Assembly: GCF_026125785.1 (NCBI RefSeq)
Contig: NZ_JAHCKL010000001.1
Coordinates: 393,373 to 457,372, forward strand
Direction: 5' to 3'
Length of the DNA stretch: 64,000 nucleotides
Source of the DNA: Hydrogenophaga sp.
GTDB taxonomy: Bacteria; Pseudomonadota; Gammaproteobacteria; Burkholderiales; Burkholderiaceae_C
This document shows, piece after piece, positions 50,426-59,773 of this stretch. Numbering within the stretch: position 1 is the first letter of the stretch; the number at the start of each line of letters is the position of its first letter. Below the pieces are notes generated by a model. The model ran no database searches, was not told the origin of the DNA, and was given only the letters and a program-made list of their open reading frames with translations. The translations under genes were made by a program, and so were the position numbers.

Positions 50426-51217
50426 TCACTGCGCCGATGCAGCGCTGTGCTGCAGGGGCGTGGCCGTGGGCGTGGCGTGGGGATCGACGGCATCGCCCGT
50501 GGTGCGTGGCAGCGCGGGCGGCGTCACGATGGAGGGGAGGCTGGCCTCGGTCTTGCCGCTGCTGGCGTCCTGCACATCGCGTACATCAAGCCGTTCGGGC
50601 CTGTGGCTGCCATAGCAGTCGATCGCCAGGCGCCAGGGATTGCGCTCCCTGTCCACGTCATAGCGCACCACACGGATCGGGTAGCGGATGAAGGCATCCT
50701 TGACGGGCTGGCCCCTGAAGGCCTCCATCAGCTGCATGTCCAGCAGCACCGTCCAGGCGGCCTGGCCATCGGGCAGCACCCGGTTGGCGGCGTAGCCCAG
50801 ACCGGGGATTTCCGTCATCTGGCGCGTGCGGGCGCGCAGCTCGCCGGCCTGGTAGCGGCTGTCCAGGTCGGCTTCGAGCTGCGCCCGGCAACTCGGCGTC
50901 ACATAGGCCTGGAAGCGGAATATCTGCGCGCCGTAGTCCGTGGCGCCATCGGCCTGCCAGCGGTTGATCTGCTGCCAGATGTAGTAGGCGAAGCCATACA
51001 CATTCACGTCCGGCACCACGGCCTGGCCGCCCTGGAAATGCACGGTATCGCCGGCCTTCATGTCGGTCGCCACATGCAGGTCTATGGACTTTGGCAGGGA
51101 ATGCGCGATGTACATGCCGACGCCACCGAGCAGGGCCACCAGCAGGATCATCTTGCGCAGCGTGGCGTTGTGGGAGCGCTCGGCGGCGAGCGCATCGAGT
51201 TGTTGCTTGCTGCTCAT
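50426..51217 (-). CDS. TraE/VirB8-like transfer protein (TIGR03746)
   Basis: 263 residues from ATG 51217. One N-terminal membrane helix (LRKMILLVALLGGVGMYIAH), then a periplasmic NTF2-like domain (YGFAYYIWQQINRWQADGAT, YVTPSCRAQLEADLDSRYQA). It ends with a Pro/Thr-rich tail. VirB8-type proteins are inner-membrane nucleation factors for the channel. The start codon overlaps the upstream stop (ATGA). Confidence 0.88.
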   Translation of the reverse strand: MSSKQQLDALAAERSHNATLRKMILLVALLGGVGMYIAHSLPKSIDLHVATDMKAGDTVHFQGGQAVVPDVNVYGFAYYIWQQINRWQADGATDYGAQIFRFQAYVTPSCRAQLEADLDSRYQAGELRARTRQMTEIPGLGYAANRVLPDGQAAWTVLLDMQLMEAFRGQPVKDAFIRYPIRVVRYDVDRERNPWRLAIDCYGSHRPERLDVRDVQDASSGKTEASLPSIVTPPALPRTTGDAVDPHATPTATPLQHSAASAQ

Positions 51218-51660
51218 GGCTTGGTCGATTCCTGGGGTGGTTCGAGAGGACTGGCGAGCGACAGGTCGAACGAGCGACCCAGCGACCACCAGCCGTGGTA
51301 GGTAATGAACCTGGGCTTGGCGAGGCTGCGCTGGGCAAGCCACAGGTGGATGGCCTGGGTGTAGTAGGCGTCGGGCCGGCCGCGCTTGATGCGCGCCAGG
51401 TACAGCGAGCCGAACCACAGCGCCAGGGTCGGCCCGATCAGCGACAGCAGCAGCCAGACCTGCCACAGTCGGGTGACCGAGAAGACCAGGCCGCCGATGA
51501 TCAGGAACACCACGAGCGACACCGCGCCTATGACCTGGGCCTCGGGCATGTTCATGCCGTTGAGGATGGAGGGCTCGACGTTCACGCGATCGGTGACCGG
51601 CGCCTTGTGGCGCACGGCCTCGATATCGGCTGCGGCCTGGGAGCGGGTGCGGGTGCTCAT
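51214..51660 (-). CDS. VirB3/TraL-like inner-membrane protein (TIGR03750)
   Basis: 148 residues. Two membrane helices (VIGAVSLVVFLIIGGLVFSV, LWQVWLLLSLIGPTLALWFG), a basic patch LARIKRGRPDAYYTQAIHL, consistent with VirB3/TraL-type proteins that pair with VirB4. ATG overlap with the downstream VirB8-like gene shows coupling. Function assigned by order and size. Confidence 0.85.
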   Translation of the reverse strand: MSTRTRSQAAADIEAVRHKAPVTDRVNVEPSILNGMNMPEAQVIGAVSLVVFLIIGGLVFSVTRLWQVWLLLSLIGPTLALWFGSLYLARIKRGRPDAYYTQAIHLWLAQRSLAKPRFITYHGWWSLGRSFDLSLASPLEPPQESTKP

Positions 51661-51685
51661 GGCTTGATTCCTGGGGGCGGGCCGG

Positions 51686-52081
51686 TCAGGTCAGGATCTG
51701 CAGCGAGTAGGTGACCATGATCACCAGGAACACGCCGAGCACGGCGGCCATGATGAAATACTCCTTGAGGTCGGCGATTTCCGCACGGCCCATGGAGTAG
51801 GCGCGCCACTTTCCAAGCGCGCCCATGACCACGTAAATGAAGCCCAGGGCGGCGAGCACCAGGCCGAGGATGGTCACGCCGGCCTTGAACCAGGCGCCCA
51901 TGGCGCCCAGCCAGTCGCCGCTGGCGACGGAGCCGCCGCCGATGGCCTGGCCGGGGGTGGGCATGGTCGGCAGGGCGGCGAAGGCCGGGCTGCACAGCAG
52001 GGCCACGGCGGGCGCCAGCATCAGGCGGGCGGACTTGTCCCGGGCGCGGGCAGCGAGATTTTTGAGAGAGAGCTGTTTCAC
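51686..52081 (-). CDS. VirB2-like pilin / membrane subunit (TIGR03745)
   Basis: 131 residues from GTG 52081, positioned 8 bases after AAGGAG; longer frames upstream have no ribosome site. Signal or membrane segment LMLAPAVALLCSPAFAALPT then two helices (AGVTILGLVLAALGFIYVVM; YFIMAAVLGVFLVIMVTYSL). Size and position fit the pilin-like subunit of GI-type systems. In frame with a hydrophobic C-terminus as in VirB2/TraA. Confidence 0.85.
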   Translation of the reverse strand: MKQLSLKNLAARARDKSARLMLAPAVALLCSPAFAALPTMPTPGQAIGGGSVASGDWLGAMGAWFKAGVTILGLVLAALGFIYVVMGALGKWRAYSMGRAEIADLKEYFIMAAVLGVFLVIMVTYSLQILT

Positions 52082-52179
52082 GAGAGGTTCTCCTTGGAAG
52101 TGGGAGGGTTGCGAAAGCACTTGAAGTCGGGTTCTGTGGTGTTGGGATGTGGTGTTGGGTTGGCTGCGGCTGTCCTCCC

Positions 52180-52410
52180 TCAAACGATGACGAACACAAC
52201 CAGCGCGACCAGGATCAGCAATCGCACCGAACCAAGAACCATGTCGCCCGTGGTCAGCCTGTCGTCGCGGTAGGCGTCGATGAGCTGCACCACGAACCAG
52301 CCGGCGACCACGAGGATGAGCGCCACCGCGATCAGGCCCAGCGTGGACTTGAGAACCAGGGGGTCGATGCCCGATCCCGACTGGAATGCACTGCGCATGG
52401 CTGGGTTCAT
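52180..52410 (-). CDS. Small membrane protein of the transfer operon (TIGR03758)
   Basis: 76 residues from ATG 52410. Conserved N-terminal block MRSAFQSGSGIDPLVLKSTL and two helices. The same block recurs as the C-terminal domain of the protein at 35448-36359. It is probably a pilin-like or small channel subunit. It precedes the pilin-like gene by about 100 bases on the same strand. Confidence 0.87.
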   Translation of the reverse strand: MNPAMRSAFQSGSGIDPLVLKSTLGLIAVALILVVAGWFVVQLIDAYRDDRLTTGDMVLGSVRLLILVALVVFVIV

Positions 52411-52429
52411 GTGTTGTCTCCGCGTGCCA

Positions 52430-52786
52430 TCACTGGCGGTAGTCGCCGCGCAGCGGCGGCACGGGACGCGGCTGGCGCGCGGCATCGGCGTGGCGTTCCA
52501 CGCCCTCGCGCAGCATCTGCAGGTCGCGCTGCAGCCAGTCGTAGCGGAACTTCACGCGCTGCCCTGTCGGCGCGTCCTGGGCGGCGGCAGACACCTGTGC
52601 CTGCAGGCGAGCAATCTCGTGCGCGATGCGCGCCAGGTTCTCGCGCTCGCTGTCATCGTCGCCGGCCTGCGCGCCCTGCGCGGCCAGGCCCGCGGCCACG
52701 AACAGGGCCAGCAGCCAGGCGCGGCGCACTCGGGCACCGGCACTGGCGCCGGGCTGGCCTGCGTTGGTAGGAATCGCTTGGGACAT
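52430..52786 (-). CDS. RAQPRD-family ICE protein
   Basis: 118 residues with signal peptide (AWLLALFVAAGLAAQGAQAG). The conserved helix ENLARIAHEIARLQAQV and the KFRYDWLQRDLQMLREGVER block are the RAQPRD family signature, a periplasmic ICE protein of unknown role found between the TraD and pilin genes in PFGI-1-type elements. It is coded with typical spacing to both neighbours. Confidence 0.88.
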   Translation of the reverse strand: MSQAIPTNAGQPGASAGARVRRAWLLALFVAAGLAAQGAQAGDDDSERENLARIAHEIARLQAQVSAAAQDAPTGQRVKFRYDWLQRDLQMLREGVERHADAARQPRPVPPLRGDYRQ

Positions 52787-52818
52787 GGTGGGTTCTCCTT
52801 GCTGGAAATCTGCTTGCG

Positions 52819-53604
52819 TCAGACGTATTTCTTGAAACTCCCCACCGTGGTGGAGAGGGTGGCGGCCACGAGCACGGTGAACACCAGCACCATGTATGCC
52901 GGGTTGAAGCCGCCGAAGGGCCAGGTCAGGTACAGGCCGAAGCCGCCCGTCAGCGCCCAGCCCGTGTAGCGCTTGGCGTGGTGATAGACAAAGGAGCTTT
53001 CGCGCCCGCCCTGCCAGCGGCGCAGGTCGCGGCGCACCAGGCCATCGACGATGCCGACGATGCAGGCCAGGGCGAAGGCGGGCAGGGCGAACAGGGCCAC
53101 CGACAGGCGCAGCAGCACGTCCTGCGCCACATGCATGGAAACGACAGCCCAGTAGCTGGCGGTCTTGCCGATGGAGCGCGTGGCGCTTTGCAGGCCCAGG
53201 CCGAGCTGCTGCGGCGCCGACGCCTTGCGCTGGCTGGCAGGCGCCGCCGGCTCCTGGCCCGGCGCATGCGTGCGGCCGTACCAGGCCAGCACCCCCAGGC
53301 GCTCATAGGGCCAGGCGGCCCAGCCGTTGAGCCGGTGGGCGAAGCCTTCGGTGTCGTCGATCAGCAGGCTGCGCGGCGCCGCCGCGATGTAGCCCATGTC
53401 CTGCGCCACGATGCGCTGCGAATGCGCCAGGGCGCCTTCTTCCTTCCACAGAACGTAATGCCCGGCGAGTTCGATCATGACGCCGATGAACCAGGCAAAC
53501 AGCGAGACGAAGATCAGGCCGAACGCCACTTCCAGCGTCAGCTCGACCGGGCCACGGGTGCGGGCGCGCACCGGAGCGCCGCCTTGGGTGGGGCGCGGCG
53601 TCAT
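52819..53604 (-). CDS. ICE membrane protein (TIGR03747)
   Basis: 261 residues with four to five membrane helices (ELTLEVAFGLIFVSLFAWFI; LLRLSVALFALPAFALACIV; YMVLVFTVLVAATLSTTVGS) and a conserved YHHAKRYTGWALTGGFGLYL segment. It overlaps the TraD start by four bases and probably partners the coupling protein at the inner membrane. Family is restricted to GI-type ICEs. Confidence 0.88.
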   Translation of the reverse strand: MTPRPTQGGAPVRARTRGPVELTLEVAFGLIFVSLFAWFIGVMIELAGHYVLWKEEGALAHSQRIVAQDMGYIAAAPRSLLIDDTEGFAHRLNGWAAWPYERLGVLAWYGRTHAPGQEPAAPASQRKASAPQQLGLGLQSATRSIGKTASYWAVVSMHVAQDVLLRLSVALFALPAFALACIVGIVDGLVRRDLRRWQGGRESSFVYHHAKRYTGWALTGGFGLYLTWPFGGFNPAYMVLVFTVLVAATLSTTVGSFKKYV

Positions 53605-55883
53605 GCGGAACGCTCCATGATCTGGCCGAGCACGCCCGAATCGCCCAGCGCCCCGGACGGGCCATCGTCGCCGGCCCTGGGCCGGGCACCGGCCTCATCG
53701 GCATCGGCCAGGGTGGTGTCGATCACGCCGATACCGGCATCGCCCAGGGGTTGGCCGGCCAGCCAGCCGCCGGTCTGCCCGAGCCAGTCGGTTTCCCTGG
53801 CCCATTGCTCGCTCGTGCGGTAGCGCTGCTTCATGTCCGAAGCCACCTTCTTGAGCGAGTCGGGCACGAAGGGATCGCCGCGCGAATCCGCCAGCGGGAT
53901 GCGGATCTTGTAGCGCCGGTTGCCCTCCAGCAACGCAAAGGCCTGGCCCTGGGGCAGCTCCAGGATGTCGGCGGCCTCGATCATGGGCGCCTTGGTCTTG
54001 GTGACGATGTCGTCATTGCGGCTGGTGAAGTCCACGCCTGTGCCCTGTGCCGCCGTGTCGGTGACACCGGACATGGGCGTCAGATGCACCACGTCCACCT
54101 GCGGCACCTGTTCGGCCAGCAGATTCGCCGTGGTCACGCTGCGCACGCGCAGCATCACCAGATGGTTGAAGTTGTCCAGAATCTGGCCGGCCTTGGCCCT
54201 GTCACCGACCCTGGCCTCGATGTCGAACATGGACTGCGTGTAGGCCGTGATCCGAAACCCCGAGCCACCCAGCTTGTTCACCATGGGCACGAACTCCGGG
54301 CCGGCAATCTCGTTGACCTCATCGAAATGGCAGCAGACCTCGGGCAGCTTGAGCTTGCCCTCGGGGTCATGCGGATCAAGCCCGCTCTTGTAGAGCTTGC
54401 CGCCCACGCTCACCAGGTCGGCCAGCATGGAGTTGCCCACGGCCGAGGACACCACGGCGTCCGAGAGCGCATCCAGACCCACATAGACGATGCCGCCCTG
54501 GCGCATCACGGTCATCCAGTCGAAGATCGGGCGCTTGTCCTCGGGATCGAAGTAGTCCGGGCTGATGAGCTTGCCCACGGCGCCCGTGGTGAGCTTCTCC
54601 AGGAACGGGCCGAGGCTGGCGATGATTTTTTCGTAAAAGCTGCGCTCGTAGCTGAAGGCCGCGGCCAGGCCGGTGAGCACCTTGTCATCGAGCCGGGTTT
54701 CCTTGATCCACAGGAACATGGCCACCAGTTCGGCCGGCCTGTCCTGCAGGCTGCGCGGCACCGGAATGCCGCCCTTGACGCCAATTTGCGCCTGCAGCAT
54801 GGTCACGCGCTCCTGCCAATCGGGAAAGCGCCCCTGGGCCGCAAGACCCTCGAACACCATGGTGGCGTAGTCCAGGAACAGGCCATCGATGCCGGTCACA
54901 TCCTTGAGCAGCGACTCATAGGTCGGCACCCGGCCCAGGGCCACCTGGGCCTGGGCGACGATGTTGGAAAAGCGCCAGGAAAACTCCTTGAACGCGGCCG
55001 AGTTGCCCGACGAGGGCAGGGCATTGGTGGCGCGCGTGGCCACCTCGGTGATGCGCGCGAAATTGCCGATGCCGTTGTAGCGCGCAGAAATATCCGGGTA
55101 GCCCAGGTGGAACAGGTAGAAGCGATCCAGGCGCCCGGCACGCTTGGCCTCGGCATACATGCGCAGCATCAGGTCGGCATCGCCCTTGGGGTCGATGACG
55201 ATGGTCACCTTGCCCGCGTGGATGTCCTGCGTCGCCAGCATCTCCAGCAGCCGCGTCTTGCCCACGCGCGTCGTGCCCATGACGATCATGTGCCCGGTGC
55301 GCGCAGACTGGCGCAGGGCCACCGGAACCTCCTGCGGGGCGCCCACGCCGTGCAGGATGGGCGAACCGCCCAGGTCGGGATAGGCGCGAAACGGGTTCAG
55401 CCAGCTGTCCACCCCGGCCAGCGCCCCCAGGGCGCGCACCATAGGCCGGGCCTCGGGCTGGCCTGCCGCCTCCTGCCATGCGGCGCCGCGCCGGCGCAGA
55501 GACTGTTCCAGCCGCCCTGGCCGCACGAAGGGCTTGGCGTCCACTTGAATTGCGTCACGCTTGCGCTGCGTGTGCTGCTGCGTCCACTCAAAGCCCTGGC
55601 CCAGGTACAGCAGCTCCTGACTCACCGGCAGCTTGGAGGGCGCCACGCGCGTGACCTTGTAGAACTTCATGCCATGCTGGTAGTGCATGACTTCCAGGGC
55701 CTGGCGCGTGCGTACCCAGGCAAAGCCACCGGCAATGGCGGCGGCGCCCCAGCCCAGGACAGGCGGCATCATCAAGGCCCAGGGCGCCGCCGCGGCGACC
55801 ACGGCCACGCCGCCGGCCACGCCTGCGCTGTAGAGCTCGATGGGCGGGCGCAGCAGGCCCTCCAGGACGGCATGGTTTTTCAT
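53601..55883 (-). CDS. traD: TraD-type coupling protein (T4CP)
   Basis: 760 residues. Two N-terminal helices, then Walker A GTTRVGKTRLLEML near residue 205 and Walker B region with ICHFDEVNEIAG-type CCHFDEVNEIAGPEF near residue 515. RIPLADSRGDPFVPDSLKKV lies near the C-terminus. It binds the relaxosome and pumps DNA into the channel. It is coupled to both neighbours by short overlaps. Confidence 0.95.
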   Translation of the reverse strand: MKNHAVLEGLLRPPIELYSAGVAGGVAVVAAAAPWALMMPPVLGWGAAAIAGGFAWVRTRQALEVMHYQHGMKFYKVTRVAPSKLPVSQELLYLGQGFEWTQQHTQRKRDAIQVDAKPFVRPGRLEQSLRRRGAAWQEAAGQPEARPMVRALGALAGVDSWLNPFRAYPDLGGSPILHGVGAPQEVPVALRQSARTGHMIVMGTTRVGKTRLLEMLATQDIHAGKVTIVIDPKGDADLMLRMYAEAKRAGRLDRFYLFHLGYPDISARYNGIGNFARITEVATRATNALPSSGNSAAFKEFSWRFSNIVAQAQVALGRVPTYESLLKDVTGIDGLFLDYATMVFEGLAAQGRFPDWQERVTMLQAQIGVKGGIPVPRSLQDRPAELVAMFLWIKETRLDDKVLTGLAAAFSYERSFYEKIIASLGPFLEKLTTGAVGKLISPDYFDPEDKRPIFDWMTVMRQGGIVYVGLDALSDAVVSSAVGNSMLADLVSVGGKLYKSGLDPHDPEGKLKLPEVCCHFDEVNEIAGPEFVPMVNKLGGSGFRITAYTQSMFDIEARVGDRAKAGQILDNFNHLVMLRVRSVTTANLLAEQVPQVDVVHLTPMSGVTDTAAQGTGVDFTSRNDDIVTKTKAPMIEAADILELPQGQAFALLEGNRRYKIRIPLADSRGDPFVPDSLKKVASDMKQRYRTSEQWARETDWLGQTGGWLAGQPLGDAGIGVIDTTLADADEAGARPRAGDDGPSGALGDSGVLGQIMERSA

Positions 55884-56431
55884 GGGGTGGGCTCCTGGGT
55901 GGCATGGCCGTCGAGCAGGATCAACACGGGTAGGACGCCGGCGTTACGGGCCAGCAGGCGCTCTTCCAGCCAGCGATCCGGGCCATGCGTAATCGGCAGG
56001 CTGTGCTCATTGGCCAGCTGCTGCACGCGCTTGAAAGCCGTGGCGTCCTGCGCCGCCAGCACCACACCGCTGGCGCCGAGACGGCGCAGTGCATCGGCGT
56101 GGCGGGCGAGCCAGGCCATGGATGCCTCGTCGGAGCCAATCACAAACACCGGCTCGGTGAGCCAGCGGCTATCGAGCACCGGGCCGAGCCCGGTCTTGAG
56201 GCGGCCCGGCTTGAGGCGTGAGACCAGCGGAAACTCCACGCCCACGAGCGGCTGGTCTTGCCCTGCCAGCAGGTGGCTCAGATAGGGCGCCACGGGAACG
56301 GCGGGGCCGGCGTTGATTTCCTGCAGCGGCTGGCCTGAATTGCCGGGGCCGGCCAACGCCGGCCAGGGCAGGCACAGCATGCCGGCCAGGCCCGCCGCCA
56401 GGATGCCGAGGATGTGCGTGGACTTAGCCAT
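55880..56431 (-). CDS. Periplasmic ICE protein (TIGR03765 type)
   Basis: 183 residues from ATG 56431 with signal peptide (LGILAAGLAGMLCLPWPALA). VGVEFPLVSRLKPGRLKTGL and PVFVIGSDEASMAWLARHAD are conserved in the family that directly precedes traD in these ICEs; the fold is alpha/beta, and similar to thioredoxin-like or Rossmann-like domains. Start overlaps the upstream stop by 8 bases. Confidence 0.85.
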   Translation of the reverse strand: MAKSTHILGILAAGLAGMLCLPWPALAGPGNSGQPLQEINAGPAVPVAPYLSHLLAGQDQPLVGVEFPLVSRLKPGRLKTGLGPVLDSRWLTEPVFVIGSDEASMAWLARHADALRRLGASGVVLAAQDATAFKRVQQLANEHSLPITHGPDRWLEERLLARNAGVLPVLILLDGHATQEPTP

Positions 56432-57242
56432 GGCGACCTCCCGCGATCGCAGCGGCATGGCGCACACCCAGGCGCTCCAGCCTGGCCAGGGTCTGCGCGG
56501 CATAGCGTTCGCCCCGCTGGCGCGTCTCCACCGTGGCGTCGGAACCCGTGTGGTAGAGCGCAATCGCGCGGCGCCAGTCGCCACGCGCGTCATAGTGTCC
56601 GCGCAGAATCTGCGCGCCCACGCTGAGATTCGGGTACGGGTCGAGGGCGCGCTCGAAGCTGCCCAGCCTGTCGGCATGCCAGCGCCAGTTGACCTGCATG
56701 GCACCGCAATCGACGTTCGTCACGCCCCGGCCCACATAGCCCTTGAGGGCGGCCAGGGTTTCGCCATAGCCGGCATAGCGCAGGCCCCGGCCGCGCACGC
56801 ACAGCGTCCATGGATAGGGCAGGGTGCGCGCGCCGAACTTGAGCTGCGATTCCTGGAGCGCTACGCCGTAGAGCAACCAGGGATCAACACGGTATTGGCG
56901 TGCGATGCGCACGTAGGCGCCGGGCGGCTGCAGGCCAGGTGTAGTTGTGGCGCTGGCCTTGCCAGGACGATGTACGGATGGATGGAACGCGGCAGGCTGA
57001 GAGTCGGTGATGACCGGATCGATGCGCAGCGTCCCGGATGCGGTGCCGTGATGCGCCTCGCCCGACAGCCTGGGCTCCAGGCGCTGAACCTGATCCGCCC
57101 GATATGGCAACCAGTCGCTGACGCGGGCCTGAGCCGGCCAGGCCACGGCGCCCGCGAGCAGGGCCGCAGCGCGCACCAGCAGGCCGCGGCGCTGTGTCAG
57201 CGCTGCGCCGCATGGCTGGGAGGGGCAGGGGTGGGCGATCAT
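56424..57242 (-). CDS. Lytic transglycosylase (SLT domain)
   Basis: 272 residues from ATG 57242. Tat- or Sec-like N-terminus (RRGLLVRAAALLAGAVAWPA). The catalytic segment VDPWLLYGVALQESQLKFGA has the Glu of SLT enzymes, followed by YVGRGVTNVDCGAMQVNWRW and NLSVGAQILRGHYDARGDW. It cleaves peptidoglycan to open a path for the transfer apparatus. It is complete, in the operon upstream of traD. Confidence 0.92.
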   Translation of the reverse strand: MIAHPCPSQPCGAALTQRRGLLVRAAALLAGAVAWPAQARVSDWLPYRADQVQRLEPRLSGEAHHGTASGTLRIDPVITDSQPAAFHPSVHRPGKASATTTPGLQPPGAYVRIARQYRVDPWLLYGVALQESQLKFGARTLPYPWTLCVRGRGLRYAGYGETLAALKGYVGRGVTNVDCGAMQVNWRWHADRLGSFERALDPYPNLSVGAQILRGHYDARGDWRRAIALYHTGSDATVETRQRGERYAAQTLARLERLGVRHAAAIAGGRHG

Positions 57243-57264
57243 GGCGGTGCCTGTGCTGTGGTGC

Positions 57265-57840
57265 TCAGCGCTTGCTCGCGGGACGCGGGCGTGGCTGGGC
57301 CGATGGCGACTGATCAATCACCAGGCTGCGCGGCACGCCCAGTGCATCGGCGGCGCCCACGGGCGCGGCCACCGGCGTGCCTCCCGAGTAGTCGATGATG
57401 GGCTCGTTGGGGTAGAGGCGCCCCATGGCCTCGGTGAATGCCTGGTTCCAGGCCAGCGAGCGTTCCACATCCGCATGGAAGGCGCGGGCGAACATCTCGG
57501 CGTACTTGCGCCGCTCGGCGTCGGTGCGTGCGTGAATGCCCAACGCTTCCACGGGCGAGAGGTTCTCCACGGAAAAGCTCTTGCGCGGCCCCTCCAGCAG
57601 CACCTTGGCACGCGTCATCTCTTCGTTCGACAGGCCCCAGATTTGTCCCAGCAGTCGATCACGGTCGCTCAGGGTCGTGTAGCTGTTCTGCGAGCCGGCC
57701 TCCTGGGTACGCTGCTGCTCGGTACGGGCCACGCTCTGTGCATGCGCCAGGCCCGATCCCATCAGCGCTGCCACCAGCACCAGGGCGATGGCCCAGGCCA
57801 GGTCAACCATGGCCGTTGGCGTGCGTGCGGGGTGCTTCAT
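57265..57840 (-). CDS. ICE protein (TIGR03759, PFL_4693 family)
   Basis: 191 residues with a hydrophobic start (LAWAIALVLVAALMGSGLAH). Family signature LSDRDRLLGQIWGLSNEEMT and SVENLSPVEALGIHARTDAE followed by RRKYAEMFARAFHADVERSL. It is a periplasmic protein found only in these ICEs, located between the pilL-like and transglycosylase genes. Overlaps the upstream stop by four bases. Confidence 0.88.
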   Translation of the reverse strand: MKHPARTPTAMVDLAWAIALVLVAALMGSGLAHAQSVARTEQQRTQEAGSQNSYTTLSDRDRLLGQIWGLSNEEMTRAKVLLEGPRKSFSVENLSPVEALGIHARTDAERRKYAEMFARAFHADVERSLAWNQAFTEAMGRLYPNEPIIDYSGGTPVAAPVGAADALGVPRSLVIDQSPSAQPRPRPASKR

Positions 57841-59060
57841 TGGGTGGCCTCGTGCAGTTCCAGCGTGAACGACTTGCCCCCAGCAGCCGAGAAGGTGGCA
57901 CTGCCTGCCTGCACATTGACCGACTGCAGGCTAATGCCGTTGAAGGACTCGCCGGGCTGCAGCACGCGCACGCGCTGGTCACCGGGCATGCCGGTGCCCA
58001 CGACGACCGAAGGGCGGCCGTCCCAGCTATCGATCGCCAGCAGCTGCCCCTGAGCCGCAGGTGCTGGTGCTGGCGTGGCTCTTGGTGCCGCGGCCACGGG
58101 TCTGGTCGGCGTCTGCGCTGCTGCTGCGCGCGGGTACTGCCCGGCGGGGCGGACGTTGGCAGGGGCCGGCCGTGGGTTTGCTTGCTGGCCTTGCAGCTGC
58201 TGCTCCAGGTGGGCCACGCGCTGCTCCAGGGCCTGTATCTGTTCCCTTTGGGCGTCGGGCGCCGCAGGCGCTGCACCAACACTTGTGGTGTCGGAACGTG
58301 CCGGCTTTGCATCAGCTGTGACTACGGTCGCGGGAGCCTGCGCAGGCCCGGCCGGCGTGGCGGCTACTGTGGCGGCTGGTGCCAGATCGTCGGGCGCATC
58401 GGCGGGTTCCGGCAGGGCAACGGGCGGCTTCGCTGCCACGGGCTCGGCTTGCCGTGGCTCGGCATGGCCTGGCGCCTGCACGACGGCGGGACGGGAATCT
58501 CGGGGTTCTGCCAGCGGCAATGCGGGCGCAGTCCTGGCCTCGCTGGCGACCGCTGCAGGCTGGTCGTCGGCCTGGCCGTTCAAGAAGCGGTAGCCGACAA
58601 AACTTGCGCCAGCGGCCAGGAGCAGCGCAACGACCACGAAACCGACGCCAAGACCCGTGCCACCGGTCGAGCTGGTGGATTCCTGAGCTACGGGCCGATC
58701 TTGATCATCATCAGCCTCGGCGTCCTCGCCGTCCTGGTCGCCGTCAACGTCCTTTTTCTGGATGCGGCGCTTGAACCAGCCGGATGTGGCGGAACGAGGT
58801 TCTTGCTGCTCCTCTTCCTGTGCCTGCTGCTCAGGGGCACTGACGCCATTCACAGTCTGGGCTGCAGCCTTGGCCCCCCGATCCACGCGGGGCTCTTCGG
58901 CGCGTTGGCGCTGCTCCAGCAGGCGCTGTTCCTCGCGCTCCTGATCTTCCAGCAGCTGCTGGTGCTCTTGCCTGCGCTGTTGCTCGGCACGTTGCAGGCG
59001 CCGCAGTTGCTCGGCCTGTTGCTCCTGTATCAGGAGTTGATCGTTCGGGTCTGTGTGCAT
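57837..59060 (-). CDS. Large disordered membrane protein of the transfer operon
   Basis: 407 residues starting at MHTDPNDQLLIQEQQAEQLR. The first 90 residues are an uninterrupted Gln/Glu/Arg coiled coil; one membrane helix lies near residue 145 (GLGVGFVVVALLLAAGASFV); then a long Ala/Pro-rich linker with a short coiled coil (REQIQALEQRVAHLEQQLQG); and a small beta domain at the C-terminus (LLAIDSWDGRPSVVVGTGMP). This bridge-like architecture suggests an envelope-spanning tether. The C-terminal domain resembles PilP-like small beta domains, but I cannot assign it with certainty. Confidence 0.72.
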   Translation of the reverse strand: MHTDPNDQLLIQEQQAEQLRRLQRAEQQRRQEHQQLLEDQEREEQRLLEQRQRAEEPRVDRGAKAAAQTVNGVSAPEQQAQEEEQQEPRSATSGWFKRRIQKKDVDGDQDGEDAEADDDQDRPVAQESTSSTGGTGLGVGFVVVALLLAAGASFVGYRFLNGQADDQPAAVASEARTAPALPLAEPRDSRPAVVQAPGHAEPRQAEPVAAKPPVALPEPADAPDDLAPAATVAATPAGPAQAPATVVTADAKPARSDTTSVGAAPAAPDAQREQIQALEQRVAHLEQQLQGQQANPRPAPANVRPAGQYPRAAAAQTPTRPVAAAPRATPAPAPAAQGQLLAIDSWDGRPSVVVGTGMPGDQRVRVLQPGESFNGISLQSVNVQAGSATFSAAGGKSFTLELHEATQ

Positions 59061-59075
59061 GAGTTCCACCCTGTC

Positions 59076-59582
59076 TCAGTACGCGGCGTGCGCATCGGTG
59101 GTCGCCGCCACGGGCGCCGTGGCCTGCTCGAACCACACCAGGCGCTGAATCGGGTCTTCATGCCAGCGCCAGCTCGGGCCGGTAAGTACCTCCAAAATTG
59201 CGCGGGCCTTGTAGGGGCCGAGCTGACGCTGTGATTCCGGCAGTGGCAGGCCCAGCAGATGTGCTGCCTGCGGCGTGAGCGCGTTGCTCTCCACCAGGCG
59301 CCAGCCAGTGCGCAGCAGCGTGTGGCGCAGCGCGTCCCCCACGGTGCTCACGGTCTGGCGCGGATAGCTCAGGCGCACGAACACATCCAGCGGGTCGGCC
59401 GCCTGGCCTGCAGGGGTCGCCACCGTCGTGGTGTAGCGGCCGACCTGCATCTGACCGCCGGCCAGGATAACACCCAGGGGGAGTTCCGCACTACCAGGCG
59501 GTTCGGTGATTCCCACAGGCTGCGCCATGGCGCTGGTGCAGGCGGTGCAGGCCAGGGCGGTCAGAAAGCGTGCAAGTGTCAT
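59076..59582 (-). CDS. PilL-N-terminal-like ICE protein (TIGR03748)
   Basis: 168 residues from ATG 59582 with signal peptide (MTLARFLTALACTACTSAMA). VFVRLSYPRQTVSTVGDALR, LLRTGWRLVE and GPYKARAILEVLTGPSWRWH identify the PilL N-terminal family that begins the transfer operon in PFGI-1-type ICEs. It is the promoter-proximal gene of the minus-strand operon. Confidence 0.87.
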   Translation of the reverse strand: MTLARFLTALACTACTSAMAQPVGITEPPGSAELPLGVILAGGQMQVGRYTTTVATPAGQAADPLDVFVRLSYPRQTVSTVGDALRHTLLRTGWRLVESNALTPQAAHLLGLPLPESQRQLGPYKARAILEVLTGPSWRWHEDPIQRLVWFEQATAPVAATTDAHAAY

Positions 59583-59773
59583 GGGGTCACCCGAATAGAA
59601 AGACCCGGCCAGCACCGTTTCCAGTGCTGTGACAGCGCGAACCAAAGCCAAGGGAGGGAACAGTCAAGAGGGTTCAAGCCGTTGTCACCGGGCAAAAGAC
59701 ACTTCGGACAAGCCAGAAGCGTCGCCAGTGAGAAAAGTGTTGCCGCGATGGCCTGACGAAACCAGCGCTTGCC

